NCBI GenBank assembly: GCA_009741485.1
Contig: CM019219.1
Coordinates: forward strand, 938,499 to 1,002,498
Reading direction: 5' to 3'
DNA from: Malurus cyaneus samueli
Taxonomy: Eukaryota; Chordata; Aves; Passeriformes; Maluridae
Length of the DNA: 64,000 nt
Every line of letters starts with the position of its first letter. Within the stretch, counting starts at the first letter, position 1. Under the pieces are notes generated by a model. The model saw only the letters and a list, made by a program, of their open reading frames with translations, was not told the DNA's origin and searched no databases. A program made the translations under genes and the position numbers. Of the stretch, positions 47,601 to 60,090 are shown piece by piece.

Positions 47601-50478
47601 TTAGAGAGGCCAGTCAACAGCTCCCAGCTAAATCATAAATAGCAAAACGCTTACATAGCATCCACCACGGAGGTAATTCTCCTCTAATTTACATCGGGTT
47701 TACATCACTGGAGCTTTTTCATTTTTGCTGGAGCTGCTTGAGATTTAACTTGCTTATGAATCAGAGCAGAATCAGGCCCCCAAATAGCTGCCTATGGCCA
47801 AAGATAACATTCTGGCCACAAACCTCATTTTTGTTCTTTCCTCCACCCACAAACCAATAAAATTACACAAGACCTGGACCTTAGAGGCCCCCAGATCCAG
47901 GCCAAAAATAAATACAAAAATACAATAAAATTTTAATGCGGGGGCCTCTTGCAATCTCAAACCAGTGCAATATTTAACTGTATGAACAAAAGATGAAACA
48001 GCAGCCAAGAAATACATTTCACCTATAATTCCACAAGAACATAGGAAGAAAGAGCAAGGCAAAGGAGGAAAAATCATTCCATAAAATAATATTAATACCC
48101 AGGAACTTTAAAATATCCATAAAATTACAGCACTAAATTATTAGTGCCCATTTCAGAGATTCTCTGAGTTTGTCAGAAACTTTTGATGAAAGGCTGTCAT
48201 GGGTTTCAAAATGAGGGGAATAAAGCCAGGCCAAGGAAAAAGAACTATTAAGAATATTAAAAGCAACGTGCCTGATCCACTGGTGCCAGTGCCTGGAAAG
48301 CCAAACCAGTTTAGATTTAACATCCCTGGGAATGTCTTCAGCATCATTTCCCCACTGGGAATTTCCTCCAGCAGAAGGTGTGGAGAGGGATGGGTGGGCC
48401 CTGCTCCTGTGGCTTTGCTGAGTCAACACCCCAAGGAGAGGTAAAAATATTTTTAATACCAATCCAGGATTTCAGGTACTGGGAACATTTTAATCCAGGC
48501 TGAGCTTCCAGATCAACCCAGCCCAATTCATCCCAACCAAACCACTGGGAATGCAACACCAGTGCTGTACTGATGTTTTTCTCCCAAAATCTGCACAGTT
48601 GGTCCTTGAGGCACTCCTGGCTTACCCAGAGCTGGGTAAAACTCTGAGAGTTTAAGAAAAGTAGTGATGCAGTACAAAAAAAGCCTGGGGTTGATAAGGA
48701 AAATGCAGAATTAGGTCTTTCTCTTTCTAATTAAGGAGTTGCCACCAAACTGGAAGGGTTATTGGGCTTATTGGGGCCAGCCCATTTTCTCCAAAGGAAT
48801 GAACAGATCTGCTGTGATTTGCCTTCAGGAAAATTCCCTGCAAAAGTGCAATAGTCAGAGCTTGTATCATAAATATATGGAACTTACTGTAATGATTTAT
48901 AATTTATAATTTATAATCGTTGGCTGGACGATCTATTCTGACTCCTCTTCAGATCTTCCCCTTATCTGGCAAAGTACCAAGGGTTGTGTTTTGTTTCAAT
49001 GGGATTTTAAGCAGAACTTAAAATTATATTGAGCACTTGTTGATAGGAGCACTTGAATTATTCCAGCCTGATAATGAGAATATTCAAAAATGTTCAAGTT
49101 TTCCCAAAGCCTTCTAATTGGCAAGTTCAGTTTGAAACAATATCAGATTATATTGATATCTCTGTTTATATCTATATATCTATATAATCAGATAAAAAAT
49201 ATCATCGTGAATGATGGAATTTTACTTTTTAGAGTTACTGCATGTGCTGTAATTTTGGTTCTTCTGTGTGGGTTTTTGGATAGGAAGGACATTGCACTGG
49301 GATTCATATTTCCTATCAAATTTACCTTTGGCTTGAGGGACCATTTAGAACCCTGTGCCACAGTTTCTGCAGTTGGATCATGGACCAGACAACACTGAAA
49401 AGCACTGGGAACACTGGGATGAAGTGTTTGAAGTAGCACTGGGTATTGTTTTTCCCTGCTGCAGCCTCAGGTGGATTTTTCCCCAGGGTTGTTTGGTAAT
49501 TGATAATCCCCCCGATAGAAACAGAAAAATGAAAAAGCAGTTTGGGGCATTGGGGCTGTTTTTCTGGACTGGTTTCCCCGTTTTTAGCTCACAATCTACC
49601 CGTGGAAGCAAATGTGCTGTGCAAAGCAGAGAGGTTGGAGAGCGGTGAGTGCTAAAGGTGACTACGTGCACTCCTGAAAAAGATATAGTGCAGCCTGAGC
49701 AGTCCCAGACTGTGCCATCAATTCCCTCTAAACCATGACCTGGAGAAATCACCTCCGAGCTGACAGGGGCTTAGGCAATATTTCAGAATCTGGTCAAGAT
49801 TTTACAACACCAGATACTGTTTCATTCTCCGGGCTTTCTCTGACCAAAGAATTTTGAACCGGGGCAAACTGTCAAGTATGCAGCGGTTTTGTAAAGCAGA
49901 CAGCAAGCCAAAGAAAACTGGGCTGAGAACACCACGGTTATTGATAAAGAGCCTGTGCAGCAGGAACGAGATGGACAAACGCTGTAAAAAAACAGAGCTG
50001 GGGGCAGCTGGGGAAGGGGCTTTGTCAGGGCTGATGCTGAGCAGCTTCCCAGCCACAACTGCAGCCAGAAAGCCCAGCCTTGGCTTCAGAAAGCTTCGGT
50101 GTAAAACCCTAAATCAGCACAGACCCGGAGACTTTTCCCAGGCTGGAGCGTTCTCGTGTTTCCTGCCAAAGCCTGTGTTGCAACCTTTGGCATGCGAGTG
50201 TTGTAAGGTTGTTTTGGTTTTTATAAAACTCTGTGATAATCGTGAGCCAGATCTCGTCGTGCAGCAATCTGGTGGCACTTCAAGTTCAGTCACTCGGCAG
50301 AAGTTGTGTGTTTCTTCTGCTGCTTAAATGAAATGCCTCCATTCCTCATAATTATTTCTGACATTTCACCCATTATTCCCCGAGCCTCCTCAAAGGACGT
50401 AAATAACTCGTAATTCTCTTGTGAAAGCAAGTGTGAGCTGCAGAAATATAAACATCACGCCATTGCTCAAAATAGGGA
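44606..50478. other. Single-copy AT-rich non-coding DNA, no gene seen
   Basis: No gene is recognised. A polypurine tract (A8, then G8, then AAAAAAGAGAAGG) lies at 45893-45936. The stretch 45600-46900 is very AT-rich with homeodomain-type ATTA words. Open frames up to 124 codons overlap on both strands and have no motif I recognise. Confidence 0.45.
46428..46500. repeat. AT/AC microsatellite cluster
   Basis: Alternating TATATA, ACACAC and TATATATA runs form an imperfect purine-pyrimidine alternating tract of about 70 bp. Confidence 0.85.
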
Positions 50479-50494
50479 NNNNNNNNNNNNNNNN
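50479..50494. other. Assembly gap, 16 N
   Basis: A run of 16 N between AAAATAGGGA and AAAAATACAT. Unlike the other gaps I see no repeated flank here. Confidence 0.98.
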
Positions 50495-52670
50495 AAAAAT
50501 ACATATTTGCTACGGTTGGTGTGGCAACTAAAAGAGTTGGGCTGATTTCTCCTCTTCCAGATATCCAGAACTAAACATCAGGAGCAATTAAAAAATTGTG
50601 GTCTTTTGTAAATTACTCCCAGAAGAAATCTTGGAAATCTTTCATTTTAGTCCTTTCGGTCCGCTGAAGCATAAAGCTATTATGAATGAACAAAAATACT
50701 AGAGAGAAAATTGAAATACAACAGTAATTAACAATATGAATATATCAAAATCCAACCCAACGGGCAGGATGGGGCCATCAGATGCTTTAACATTTGAGTG
50801 ACGGGCAGGTAGGGCACCTTTGATGTCATTTTTCCACCGAGGAGGGACTGAAAGATGAGCAATTCCTCCTGACAGAGGGATGTTCTCATAATTTCGCTCT
50901 AAAAACCCTTCTATTCAAGGTGCCCATCTTGTTTACCTTCGAATAATAAGTAATAATTCTCATTTTAGGATCTTCTTTTCTGTTGCCATATGCTAAATGT
51001 CAACAAAGGATTATAGGGAAAATCATTGGAAATGTGCAGCTATCACAAATAGAGATTTCCCTCTGGATTCTCTAATACTTTACAGACAAATGTTAAAGAT
51101 TTATTGCACATGAACATCAAACATGGTTTTACTACAGTTCTCATTTGGATCAAATTGACACATTTTACATTCATTTTAGCCTAATGAGATTCTTTCACTA
51201 CACATTATATTCCAAGTGACCTCGTACATGAAATTTGTGGCATGGAACAAACCCACTGATACAACAAAGCCCTTTTCCGACCAACTTTTGGACTTTTTAG
51301 AAAAGAAAAGAAGGAGTTTAGCAAGGTCATGAGTCTTGAACATACATTTATTCATCAGTCCTCAAGAAAAAATTAACACAAATACTACGTAGATTATCAC
51401 ATTTTGCCAAATTTCCATTTTCAGTGTTCGCACCTCAGGAGTCTTTTGAACTTTGATTGCAGTCTGAAATATTCAACCGCTTGGGTCCAATCCAAATATT
51501 CCCATTTACACCTGAAATATCAACGGGTTTCTGCAGAATTCCTGGAAGAATTTTGCCTCTGGTGGTCAGAATCAGGCCCCAAATAACCAAGCCAGTCCCA
51601 GATGCTGGGATCTGACTTTCTGAGAGCAGCTCACTGCAAAAACCATCCTGACAGTTTCACACAATGCAAAATTTGCTTTTGCAGGAGATTCAATGATTTA
51701 AAAAAAACAAACAAAAAAACAAAAAAACAAAAACAAAGAAACAAACAAACAAAAAAAAAACTTGTCCTGGAAAATATTTTTTTTGGCTTATCAAAGCAAT
51801 TAGCAATGGAATGTAAGTTTTTAACACTGTGCTGTAACGTTGTACCAGGGAAAGGTAGCAGATGACCTTGAAAGGAGGTGAAAGGAAACTAGAAAATGTT
51901 AATTAAAATTATTAGTGCTGTTTGAGGTGCTTATCTTGTTTACTGCTAAGGTGTTGCTCCCTTCTGCATAATTAGGGGTAATTTTACTTACTTTCAAGTC
52001 TGTAATTTTAAATATCACAAAGTTTTATCTTCCAACAAGAAGTAATTCATTATTGGTTTGTATGTAACTGCTTGATGTTTTAATCAATATATGCAACTTC
52101 CACAAAGTCTGTTAGAATTTGTCAGGAGGTTTTATACATCTTTTATAGTGCAGGATTAGCCATGGTATACGAAGCCGAAATCCCATTTAGTAATGAAATT
52201 TAAACATAATTCTGTGTTTATGATGTGAAGATATATTTTGACTTGATCTGTCCTTTTACATTTCCCTTTATCCACGATTATTGGAGGACAATGGTATCGG
52301 GAAAACAAACCACAGTGAAGTTAAATCCATTTGAACACAAAGAGTTACTGTCAGTTAATCCTAATAGAGACAATACTGATTTTTTAACTAAACTGCTTAA
52401 GAAATGAATATGTCTTGCATGCTTTCAATTTGTTTTAAATCCTAATATGCGGAGCTCTTTGCTGTTGTCTAATATTTGCATAAAATATTTAATCTTGTAC
52501 TTTAAATTAATGATATTAAAGGTCTAAATGTTTGAAAAATGTTGTTGTCAGAACAATGTAATCTTTTCTCTCCAGACTTTCTTCATATAATTGTGGTGCC
52601 CTTATCCTAATATACTTGTAACCTTCCTCTGCATTGTCCTGCCTCGAATGTTCTCTTCCAGGACTTTCTT
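50495..52670. other. AT-rich single-copy DNA, possible enhancer-like elements
   Basis: No gene. The region is rich in ATTA and TAAT words. A near-identical 20-bp word carrying TTGTTTAC (forkhead-type) preceded by ATC occurs at 50917-50936 and 51924-51943. A (CAAA)-type A-rich run lies at 51699-51761. A 60-codon plus-strand frame at 52225 has no recognisable family. Confidence 0.3.
51699..51761. repeat. A-rich (CAAA/CAAAAAAA) simple repeat
   Basis: About 63 bp of A runs broken by single C or G residues. It makes the KKTNKKTKKQKQRNK-like peptide in a spurious plus-strand frame. Confidence 0.9.
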
Positions 52671-53165
52671 TATTTTGAGATTTCTACACTTTTTTTTTTT
52701 TGCAGGGTAGGGAAGTTTCCCTGCTCACCGATATTCCCAAAATATTCCATGAGTAAAGGTCTGGACATCACTGTGTGGGGCAGGGGCAAGGTGGGGGCTC
52801 ATTTTTAATTTCTCTGCTGAGATAAAAATATCACTGCTCTTTTATCTTCAGCAGAGCAATTAAAGCCGTGCAGGGTACTTGAAACCCCGTAATTTTTAAC
52901 CACTGGCATAGTAGGTAGGAAGAAGCCTACCATTGCCATGAGGCTTTAATTAAACCATAAAAAAATGGGAAAATGTCTTCGGGAGTACATATTAAAATAG
53001 GCAAGGAGCTTCAATTCATTTTCTTAAATTTACTGAATATTGAAGAGGTTGAAAGTTTGCTGGCTTAATATAATAACAACTTAATACAGATATTTTATGG
53101 GAGAATATATCCTTCTTCGTTGTGCTTCTCCCAAATAACTCAACAATGCCTACAGGAGGGGAATT

Positions 53166-53198
53166 TGAGGACCTTTAAGGTTCCATTCCATGACTCCA
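53166..53198 (+). mobile_element. CR1 3' terminal scrap
   Basis: TTGAGGACCTTTAAGGTTCC followed by ATTCCATGACTCC matches the last 30 bp of CR1. Upstream CR1 blocks are absent. Confidence 0.5.
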
Positions 53199-53458
53199 AA
53201 GAAGGAGATGCCGGTGCTGGTGCCAGGATTGCACCCTTGAGGGTGGGAAGAGCTCCATGGCATTTGGAGCCCACTTGTACCGACCACATGAAAGGAATTC
53301 AAGCTGTTGTAATGAACTTTTACACAGATCAAATGGTCCCTGCAATCAGGGCAGCAGCAAACCAGAACCTCCAGAACATCCCTGTGCTCCAGGGTGTCCC
53401 AGCGTTGGCACGGATCCTGGGCAAAGGAGAGAACTCTGTCATTTTTGGGGTTCTGCAG

Positions 53459-53992
53459 TGCCCCATGAGGATCAGGAGCACCATTCCAACTCTGGAATTC
53501 CTCAATTCCAGCTTCCTCAGCCCCGTGATGATCAGGAGCACCATGCTGACTCTGGAATTCCTCAACTTCTGCTTCCTCAGCCCCATGATGATCAGGAGCA
53601 CCATGCTGACTCCTAAATTCCTCAATTCCAGCTTCCCCAGCTCTGTGAGGATCAGGAGCACCATTCCAAGTCTGGAATTCCTCAATTCCAGCTTCCCCAT
53701 CTCCATGAGGATTGGGAACACCACACTGACTCTGGAATTCCTCAATTCCAGCTTCCCCAGTCCCCTGAGGATCAGGAGCACCATGCTGACCTCTGAAATC
53801 CTCACTTCCAGCTTCCTCAGCCCTGTGAGGATTGGGAGCACAGCACTGGCTCCTGGAATTGCTCAGTTTCAACTTCCTCAGCCCCGGGAGGATCAGAAGC
53901 ACCACACACTCCTGAATTCCTCAATTCCAGCTTCCCCAGCCCCATGAGGATCAGGAGCACCGTGCCAACTCTGGAATTCCTCCCTTCCAGCG
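53459..53992. repeat. 60-bp minisatellite, about 8.9 copies
   Basis: Units start at 53461, 53521, 53581, 53641, 53701, 53761 and 53821 with an exact 60-bp spacing, then one 57-bp copy and a partial last copy to about 53992. Each unit contains GAGGATCAGGAGCACCA, CTGGAATTCCTCAATTCC and AGCTTCCCCAGCC. Because 60 is 20 codons, frames stay open on both strands (275 codons plus, 251 codons minus) with 20-residue periodic peptides. Differences between units are mostly substitutions, so the array is reasonably old. No start context or homology supports a gene. Confidence 0.95.
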
Positions 53993-55750
53993 TTCCATGA
54001 GGATGTCTGCCTTGGCTCTGAGTGCAGGGGCTGCTCCCACCGCCTCTGCAGGAGGAGATGGAGCCACTCTGAGCCTCCTGCAGGGAGAGGAGAGCCGAGG
54101 CTCTGGCACTGCAGGGAAGGATGCCCTGCCAGCAGCTGGCATCTCCTGGCTCCTCTCTGCCACTGGAAGGGCTGTGCTTTCACCAGGGTCTGCTCAGAAA
54201 CAGCAGCAAGAGCAGAGCAGAGACACTGGAGGGGGAAAAAGGGAATTAATTCAGCTTGGAGAAACAATAGGAGAGGAAGGCAGTAAGGCAAAGAGGCACA
54301 CGAAGGATCTCAAGAGCAGAAGACAGCGATATTTGCAGGGATTTATGTGGCACTAAAAGGGATGTATTATGGCAAGTAGATGAAAGGACATATTATACTG
54401 CCATGGTTGATGCATGGCCACATAATCACACTAAACTGAATTTTTGAATAAGAATGGAAGAAGATTCCTGTAGTCAGTTGGAACTACAGGGAGAATTTAA
54501 ATAGTGGACCCAATAATCTGAGGGGTTTTCCTTTGTGGCATGGGGTGAATGTCGGTGCAGCTGAGAACAGCTATGGAAAATTTCAGGATGAAACTTCTCA
54601 AAATTTCTATCTTTTTTTGCCTTTAACAGAGGATCAGGTGACCCCCAAATGTCACCTGCACCCCATAATGTGGCTGTCCCAGCACTGGACACTGCTGACT
54701 CAGCAAAAGGTGACACACAGCTCCTGCTCTGCCTTTGAAGACCCCTCAGCCAAGCAGTGACTGAGTCCAGACATTTTCTTTGTTCCCAGATGGATTTCCC
54801 CAAGGACAAAATCTCCAAACTTCATGAGTTTTACCTTCCTTCCCCCCAAACCTGTGTCAAACCATGAACTTGGCACCACCTGCATCTCCCAGTCTGGATT
54901 CCCTTGCAAGGCTCCCATGCCAGAGCAGAGCTTGAACAAAACCTGCTCCAAGTCTGATACTTGCAAGGAAGCTCAAAACCTGAGGAATTTGGGGTTGTTT
55001 GTTCCAAACATTTCAAACAGTTCCAGTGACATCTAGTGGGGAGCAAACCCCTGCGAGCGGCTCCAGCCTTACAGAAAAATCCCATTATCCTTTATTTTCT
55101 TTTAACCCACTGGGCAATAGTTTCCTACTGAAAAAAAACCCTCAGCTGTGGTTTGTGTGCCATACACCATGATTGAAAAATAGTTTCATAGTCCACTGAG
55201 AATTTCTCCTTTCTGGAAACATTTCATCTATTAAGGACCATTTGGAATTTTCTCTGGGACATTACACTATATCTAAAATAAACTCATGGAAGAAGGTCGT
55301 GAAGCTTTTAGAAAAAAACAACAACAACAACCACCACGATCTCTTAGAAATTTAAATTACTCATAGAACAACAATAAAAAATCTCAGTCCAACTGCTGCA
55401 GCCCTATTAAATAGAAATGTAACTAAATATAGTTAAAGTGATGTAAAATGAGCTTGGAAGCAAAACCAGGTCATCTTTGCCTCCCTCCCATCTCCCATTC
55501 TCCTCTGCGCCATTTCCCTGTGCACCTTCCGCACGTGGGGAGGTTGCAAATATCAATCAGCCACTGCCAAATTTCCTTTTTTTTTTTTTTTACTCAGGGT
55601 GAGTAAAAGCTGCTTCAGAAGCATTCCTTGATTCCAAAGAATCCTTTCATCCCTTTTCTGAGAGGTGCCAACCACGTTTTCCTGGTTTAAGGAGCAGCTC
55701 GAGCTTTAGGGTTACATCAGTTCTGAGCGGAGTTCCTGAACTTTCAGCTT
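53993..55750. other. Single-copy non-coding DNA, no gene seen
   Basis: GC-richer at 54000-54230, then mixed. No recognisable exon or transposon. A short AACAACAACAACC run lies near 55318 and a T19 run at 55576-55594. Confidence 0.4.
55576..55594. repeat. poly(T) tract
   Basis: Nineteen T residues in AT-rich DNA after ATTTCC. No element body recognised. Confidence 0.85.
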
Positions 55751-55835
55751 TTCCAGTGGAAGGTGTCCCTGTCCATGGACCAGATGGTCCTCAGGGCACT
55801 TTCCAACCCAAACCATTCCATGGTTCCCAAGGCAT
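55751..55835 (+). mobile_element. CR1 3' end fragment
   Basis: CCAGTGGAAGGTGTCCCTGT, CCATGGACCAGATGGTCC and ACTTTCCAACCCAAACCATT followed by CCATGGTTCC match the last 85 bp of CR1, ending in a single degraded tail unit. Confidence 0.88.
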
Positions 55836-57468
55836 AAATTGAAGTGATAAATAAATTATTAATCTCAGAGCGGTGGCAATCCACAGTTCTGCAAGTCAGA
55901 CCTAAGATCTCAGAATTTTGAAAGCAAAAATGTTGTAGGAAAGCAAGGAATGCTTCCCTAACATTGAAGAATTCCACCATTAAATTTAGGAGTGGATGTG
56001 TACATACCCACAGTATTTTTAATTCCTGATTTGGGATCATTGGACAGAGGATTTCCTGCACATTTCCAACAGCAGCACCAGAGGAAAAGCACAACATTAC
56101 CTGAGGGTGATGGTGTGGGTGCTGTTGTATTGACCTGCCACCAGAGGAATCCCAGAAAATCCAGAAACACCAAAGCTTTGAAAATCACAAAATTATTTTG
56201 AAGTTTCTCCAGCCAATATAGCCTGTGTGAGTTTGCAAAACTTGCCTGAAAAATTTCACAAGAACTCGGTTTCCCTCGAATTTCCAGTCCTTCCTTTGAT
56301 CCTGGCTGTAGCCTGAACCTACACTCACAAATACATATGAAAAAAAAGAAAGAGAAACATCATTTAGCCTGGTTGTTTTTAAAAGTTTCGGTTTTATTTT
56401 GCAATAAATTTTGGATGCAGGCTCTAAGAATCTCATTCCTGGGACAAGGGCAGCTGTGTTTCAGCAGAGAGACTGCCATGAGTCACCCGTTTTCTTTCTC
56501 TCTCGTTTCTGTTTTCCTTAATCTGAAAAAGAAAATAATAATCCAGGCTGAGAAATACAAGCTTTGCTCCTCGTGGATGGGAAAGGCCGGGAAGTTCTGT
56601 TCCCAGGTCTTGCAGAGGAGTTGGGGTGTGAGCAGGAAACCTCAGCTCAGTTGTTGAGTCTCAGCCCACCCAAAACTGGGTCTGAACTGGTCCTGAACTG
56701 GGCGTGAGCCCCTCTGATGCACAGAAATCCGACTGCTCGGATGATGTGGAGCCTCTTCCTTGTTTTCAGACAACAAAGGCAGCTAAAATCCATTTGAAGA
56801 GTTTCCCAAATTTTCTCTTTTCCTCCGTAGATTGTTGTTTCTGTTTCCATAGAGATTTTGGGCTCCCACCAGAGTTGGAGAAGGATTCGCTCCGGAGGTG
56901 CTCTCCCAACCTACGGACAACTTTGAAAAACTCTGGGCTAACTAATCCCTGATCATTGAATTATGTTAATTAAAAATCAATTTACGCTTGTAAATCACTC
57001 ACAGTTACGTAGAGAGAAGCAAAAATATTTACCATGTTCCATTTTTAGTTGCTTGGAAGTTCTTGGAAAACACATTTTCTCATTCTCCCTTCCAGAAGCA
57101 CCGAATTGTTTTTATTTCATTTGTGGTTTAGTGAAACAGAAAAAAAAAAATTACAAATGTCTCTTTGTAGCATTAATTTGGTCTGGTCTAAAAATCCAAG
57201 GAAAATTCATTCATTTCAGCAAAAACACTTTTTGGGCTCTGCTGTGCACTCAGAGGCCTTGGGGTCAGAGGGTGAATTTGTCTTAGTTTTAGCTGATTTC
57301 CATGGGCTGGATTTTACATGATTGGAAGCATTCGGCCACTACTGGAAGAGACTGGAGAGAAAGGAAGGTCAGGTGGGCATCTTGGGAGAAAATCAGAGAG
57401 AATTACTATAAAATATGTGCAGTTAAGTGAGAAAATCAGCATCTGCTGGCTGTTTGTTTTCTTTCAGG

Positions 57469-57493
57469 TTTTTTTTTTTTTTTTTTTTTTTTT
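57469..57493. repeat. poly(T) tract
   Basis: Twenty-five T residues after TTTCTTTCAGG. A 212-codon plus-strand frame runs through it as polyphenylalanine, which argues against that frame being coding. Confidence 0.9.
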
Positions 57494-57957
57494 GAATCGT
57501 GAGAAATGTTACAAACACGGTTTTGGTGTGGACGTAATCCTGGAGGGAGAAAAGGATGGGGAAGAAGGTGGGAGCTTTGGGAATGTGAGTAGGAGGCGAG
57601 GATCGACAACAGAAGCAGTAACAGCAATGCTGTTTTCCATGGTGACTTCAGTCCTGGGGAAGATAAACTGGGCAAAGAGAGAAACGAGCCACCTCTCCCA
57701 GTTCTCATCAGCTCCGTTTAGAAAAGCTTTCCATGAAAATTTTCTCCACTTTCCCAGGGCAAGTGGAAGAGGTAGGAATCACTGCAGCCACCCACAATGG
57801 CAGCAGAAGCTGCTTCCACTTGTAGATTTTGGGGCAGCATCACCCAAGTTTGGGGTTCATTATTTTTCTCTCATTTGGGAGATGTGGAGGTGGGAGGGGA
57901 CTTTGGGAGATGTTGCTCTACCCGAAGCGATCAAAACTGAAAGAGGGAAGGTTTGAA

Positions 57958-58078
57958 CTTCCAGAGGGCTGGATTAGATGATTAAATGGGATGTTGGGAA
58001 GGATTTGGGAGGTGAGACCACCACAGGGTGCCCAGAGAAGCTGTGGCTGCCCCTGGATCCCTGGGAATGCCCCTCTCT
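57958..58078 (+). mobile_element. CR1-like fragment, internally rearranged
   Basis: CTGGATTAGATGATTAAATG resembles the CR1 3' end, then TGGGAAGGATTTGGGAGGTG is followed by the diagnostic GGGTGCCCAGAGAAGCTGTG and GCTGCCCCTGGATCCCTGGG. The blocks are out of the usual order, so it is rearranged or two insertions. Confidence 0.75.
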
Positions 58079-58960
58079 GATGGGCACACTCCAAACCCTC
58101 CTTCCCCTGGCTGTTCTTGCTCGATGTTTGTCTGTCACAGCAGTGAATTCTGCCTGCTCAGGCCCTCCTGGGCTCTGATTTCCCACACCTCTCTCACTTC
58201 CCCAACACTCTCTCTTTCAGGATGATTTATTATAACCAATCTGGAGCTGGGAATCTCTATCAAAGCACTGAAACTTTGGGAAAGTGAAGAGAACACGCCA
58301 ATGTAACACCTGGCTGCCACACCAGCAGCAAAGGAGGGCTGGAGAAGTTCACACCTGCTTTGGAGAGCCGGAATTTCTGATCTGCTGATATTAAATAATG
58401 GTGAATATTGAATTAATTTTAGGAAAGTTATGAGGTTTTTATCACATCTCTTGTCCTGCTGTGAAGTTCCTGGGTGAGCTGACCACCACCCAGCTCGGTT
58501 GGCTCCAGGATCCCATAAATCTCACTGAGAGGGAGGTGCTGCAGGGCTCTCCTGTCCTTCCCTCATCATTCCACCTTCACCCAGCCCTGCCTTTGCTGCT
58601 CCTCAATCGAGAAACTCCAGTTTATCTCCTTGCTGTAATTTCCACCACCGGAGCTGGGGTTTACCCCAGCAAAGAGGAAAAGATCCCAGTTTGGTTTTGC
58701 TGCTGCAGGTCCATCATTAAGGAATCTTCTGCAGCTCCTGGTGCACAGATGGGAACATTTCCAGCAGGGGCAGAGGGGCTGCTCCTCTCCCAAAAATCCT
58801 TCCCTGGGCTTGGACCAGCTCACCCTGCAGGCTGGGCTGCCACAGGAGCCTGTGCTGGCTTAACTGAGTCAGGCAGGCTGTGCTCAGGCGAAAAGGATGT
58901 CAAAGAGGTAAAACAAAGAGCATTGTGTTTGGCCTATCTTGCAAAAAATTATGCGCCGAG
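58079..58960. other. Single-copy non-coding DNA, no gene seen
   Basis: Moderately GC-rich. A 174-codon plus-strand frame (58461-58985) has no recognisable domain and no upstream promoter or splice context that stands out. It ends beside GGAGTAAGTG, which resembles a splice donor, but that alone does not make an exon. Confidence 0.4.
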
Positions 58961-59590
58961 GAAGAATAGCACGGAAGTGGAGTAAGTGCAAAACACACGC
59001 TGAAGTGTCTCGTCGCTTCTCTGAGACAAAGGCAGACAAAATTAATCAGCAGTGATTTGTTGTGCCAGAAAACGCACGCTCCCGACTATCTGTGGCAGAT
59101 TATTGCCAAGGAAATAGTTCCTCAATATCCCAGGCACACTCCTGACCTGTATATTATGAAGTTATTTCTGCTTTATGATTTGTAACCTGCAGAACGCCCG
59201 TGATCTTAATAAATGAGAGCTTGTTGCCTCCTGAAATCCACTGTATTTCATCTTTTGCTTGCCTCCTTTGGCAGTGTTGTTATTTAGGCTGAGTTAGCAT
59301 TAGTATTCTCTCTGAGCATATACACTTGCAGAATCCGATATCATCGCTGCCAGCGAGCACCCTTAGGACACGGTGACACCATCCATATGACATATGATCA
59401 CGGGTGGAAGCGTAGCTGGAGGCTTTATGGAAAACACTGAGGATTTCCCAACCTGCACGTTTTTTTATTTTATATTTTTTTTAGTCATTTCCCCACGAGG
59501 AAACAGCGTGGACTTGTTTAATTGCCTAATGGAGCCCACGACCCGCGGTGAGTTGTTGTAACTTCATAGTAAACCTGTAGAAAGCAAACA
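58961..59590. other. Candidate conserved non-coding element
   Basis: Non-repetitive text with retained CpGs (AAACGCACGCTCCCGACTAT, AACGCCCGTGATCTTAATAA) in AT-rich surroundings and a paired CATATGACATATG word at 59386-59398. No open frame of note. The make-up resembles vertebrate developmental enhancers, but this is a guess from composition. Confidence 0.35.
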
Positions 59591-60090
59591 GTGCAGGGCT
59601 GTCTTATTGACAGGGTTCCTATAGTACAATTCAAATTGCCTGAGGTGCAGCCTGGCACAGCTTCTGAAAATAAAGATATTTTCCCCTGTCATTTACAGGA
59701 AGTTTTCTGGCTGTTTACAGCAGTTTCAGGTGGCAGGAGGATCAGGGTGCTGCTCTCAGGAGGGTCTGTCCATGATCAGTCAGAGGGGAAAATATTCAAT
59801 ATTCATGGAAAACACGAGGGTAAAACTCCTCATTTTTTCCCAGTGCCTTGGCTGAAAACAGCACAAAAGGCTGCAAGTTGCCCCTGCTCTTACCAATGAA
59901 ATGACATCAAAAGAAAATGAAATTATACCAAAAGTAATTTAGAAACCAAACCTCGCCGGGGCAAGCCTGACATTGAACCTTCACATTGCCCAAATTATTG
60001 CATCCACTTTCTTCAGCCACTAAAATGTATTTCACTGTGTTTTAAATAGAAATTAGGGCATATTTGCATTATTAGGAAGAATGTCCAGTG

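Noticed and set aside
53120..53947. 275-codon plus and 251-codon minus frames
   Set aside because: Both strands are open because the repeat unit is 60 bp; the non-repeat leader has no recognisable domain. Kept only as a finding about the array.
57318..57956. 212-codon plus-strand frame
   Set aside because: It runs through a 25-bp poly(T) tract as polyphenylalanine and partly overlaps retroelement-like sequence.
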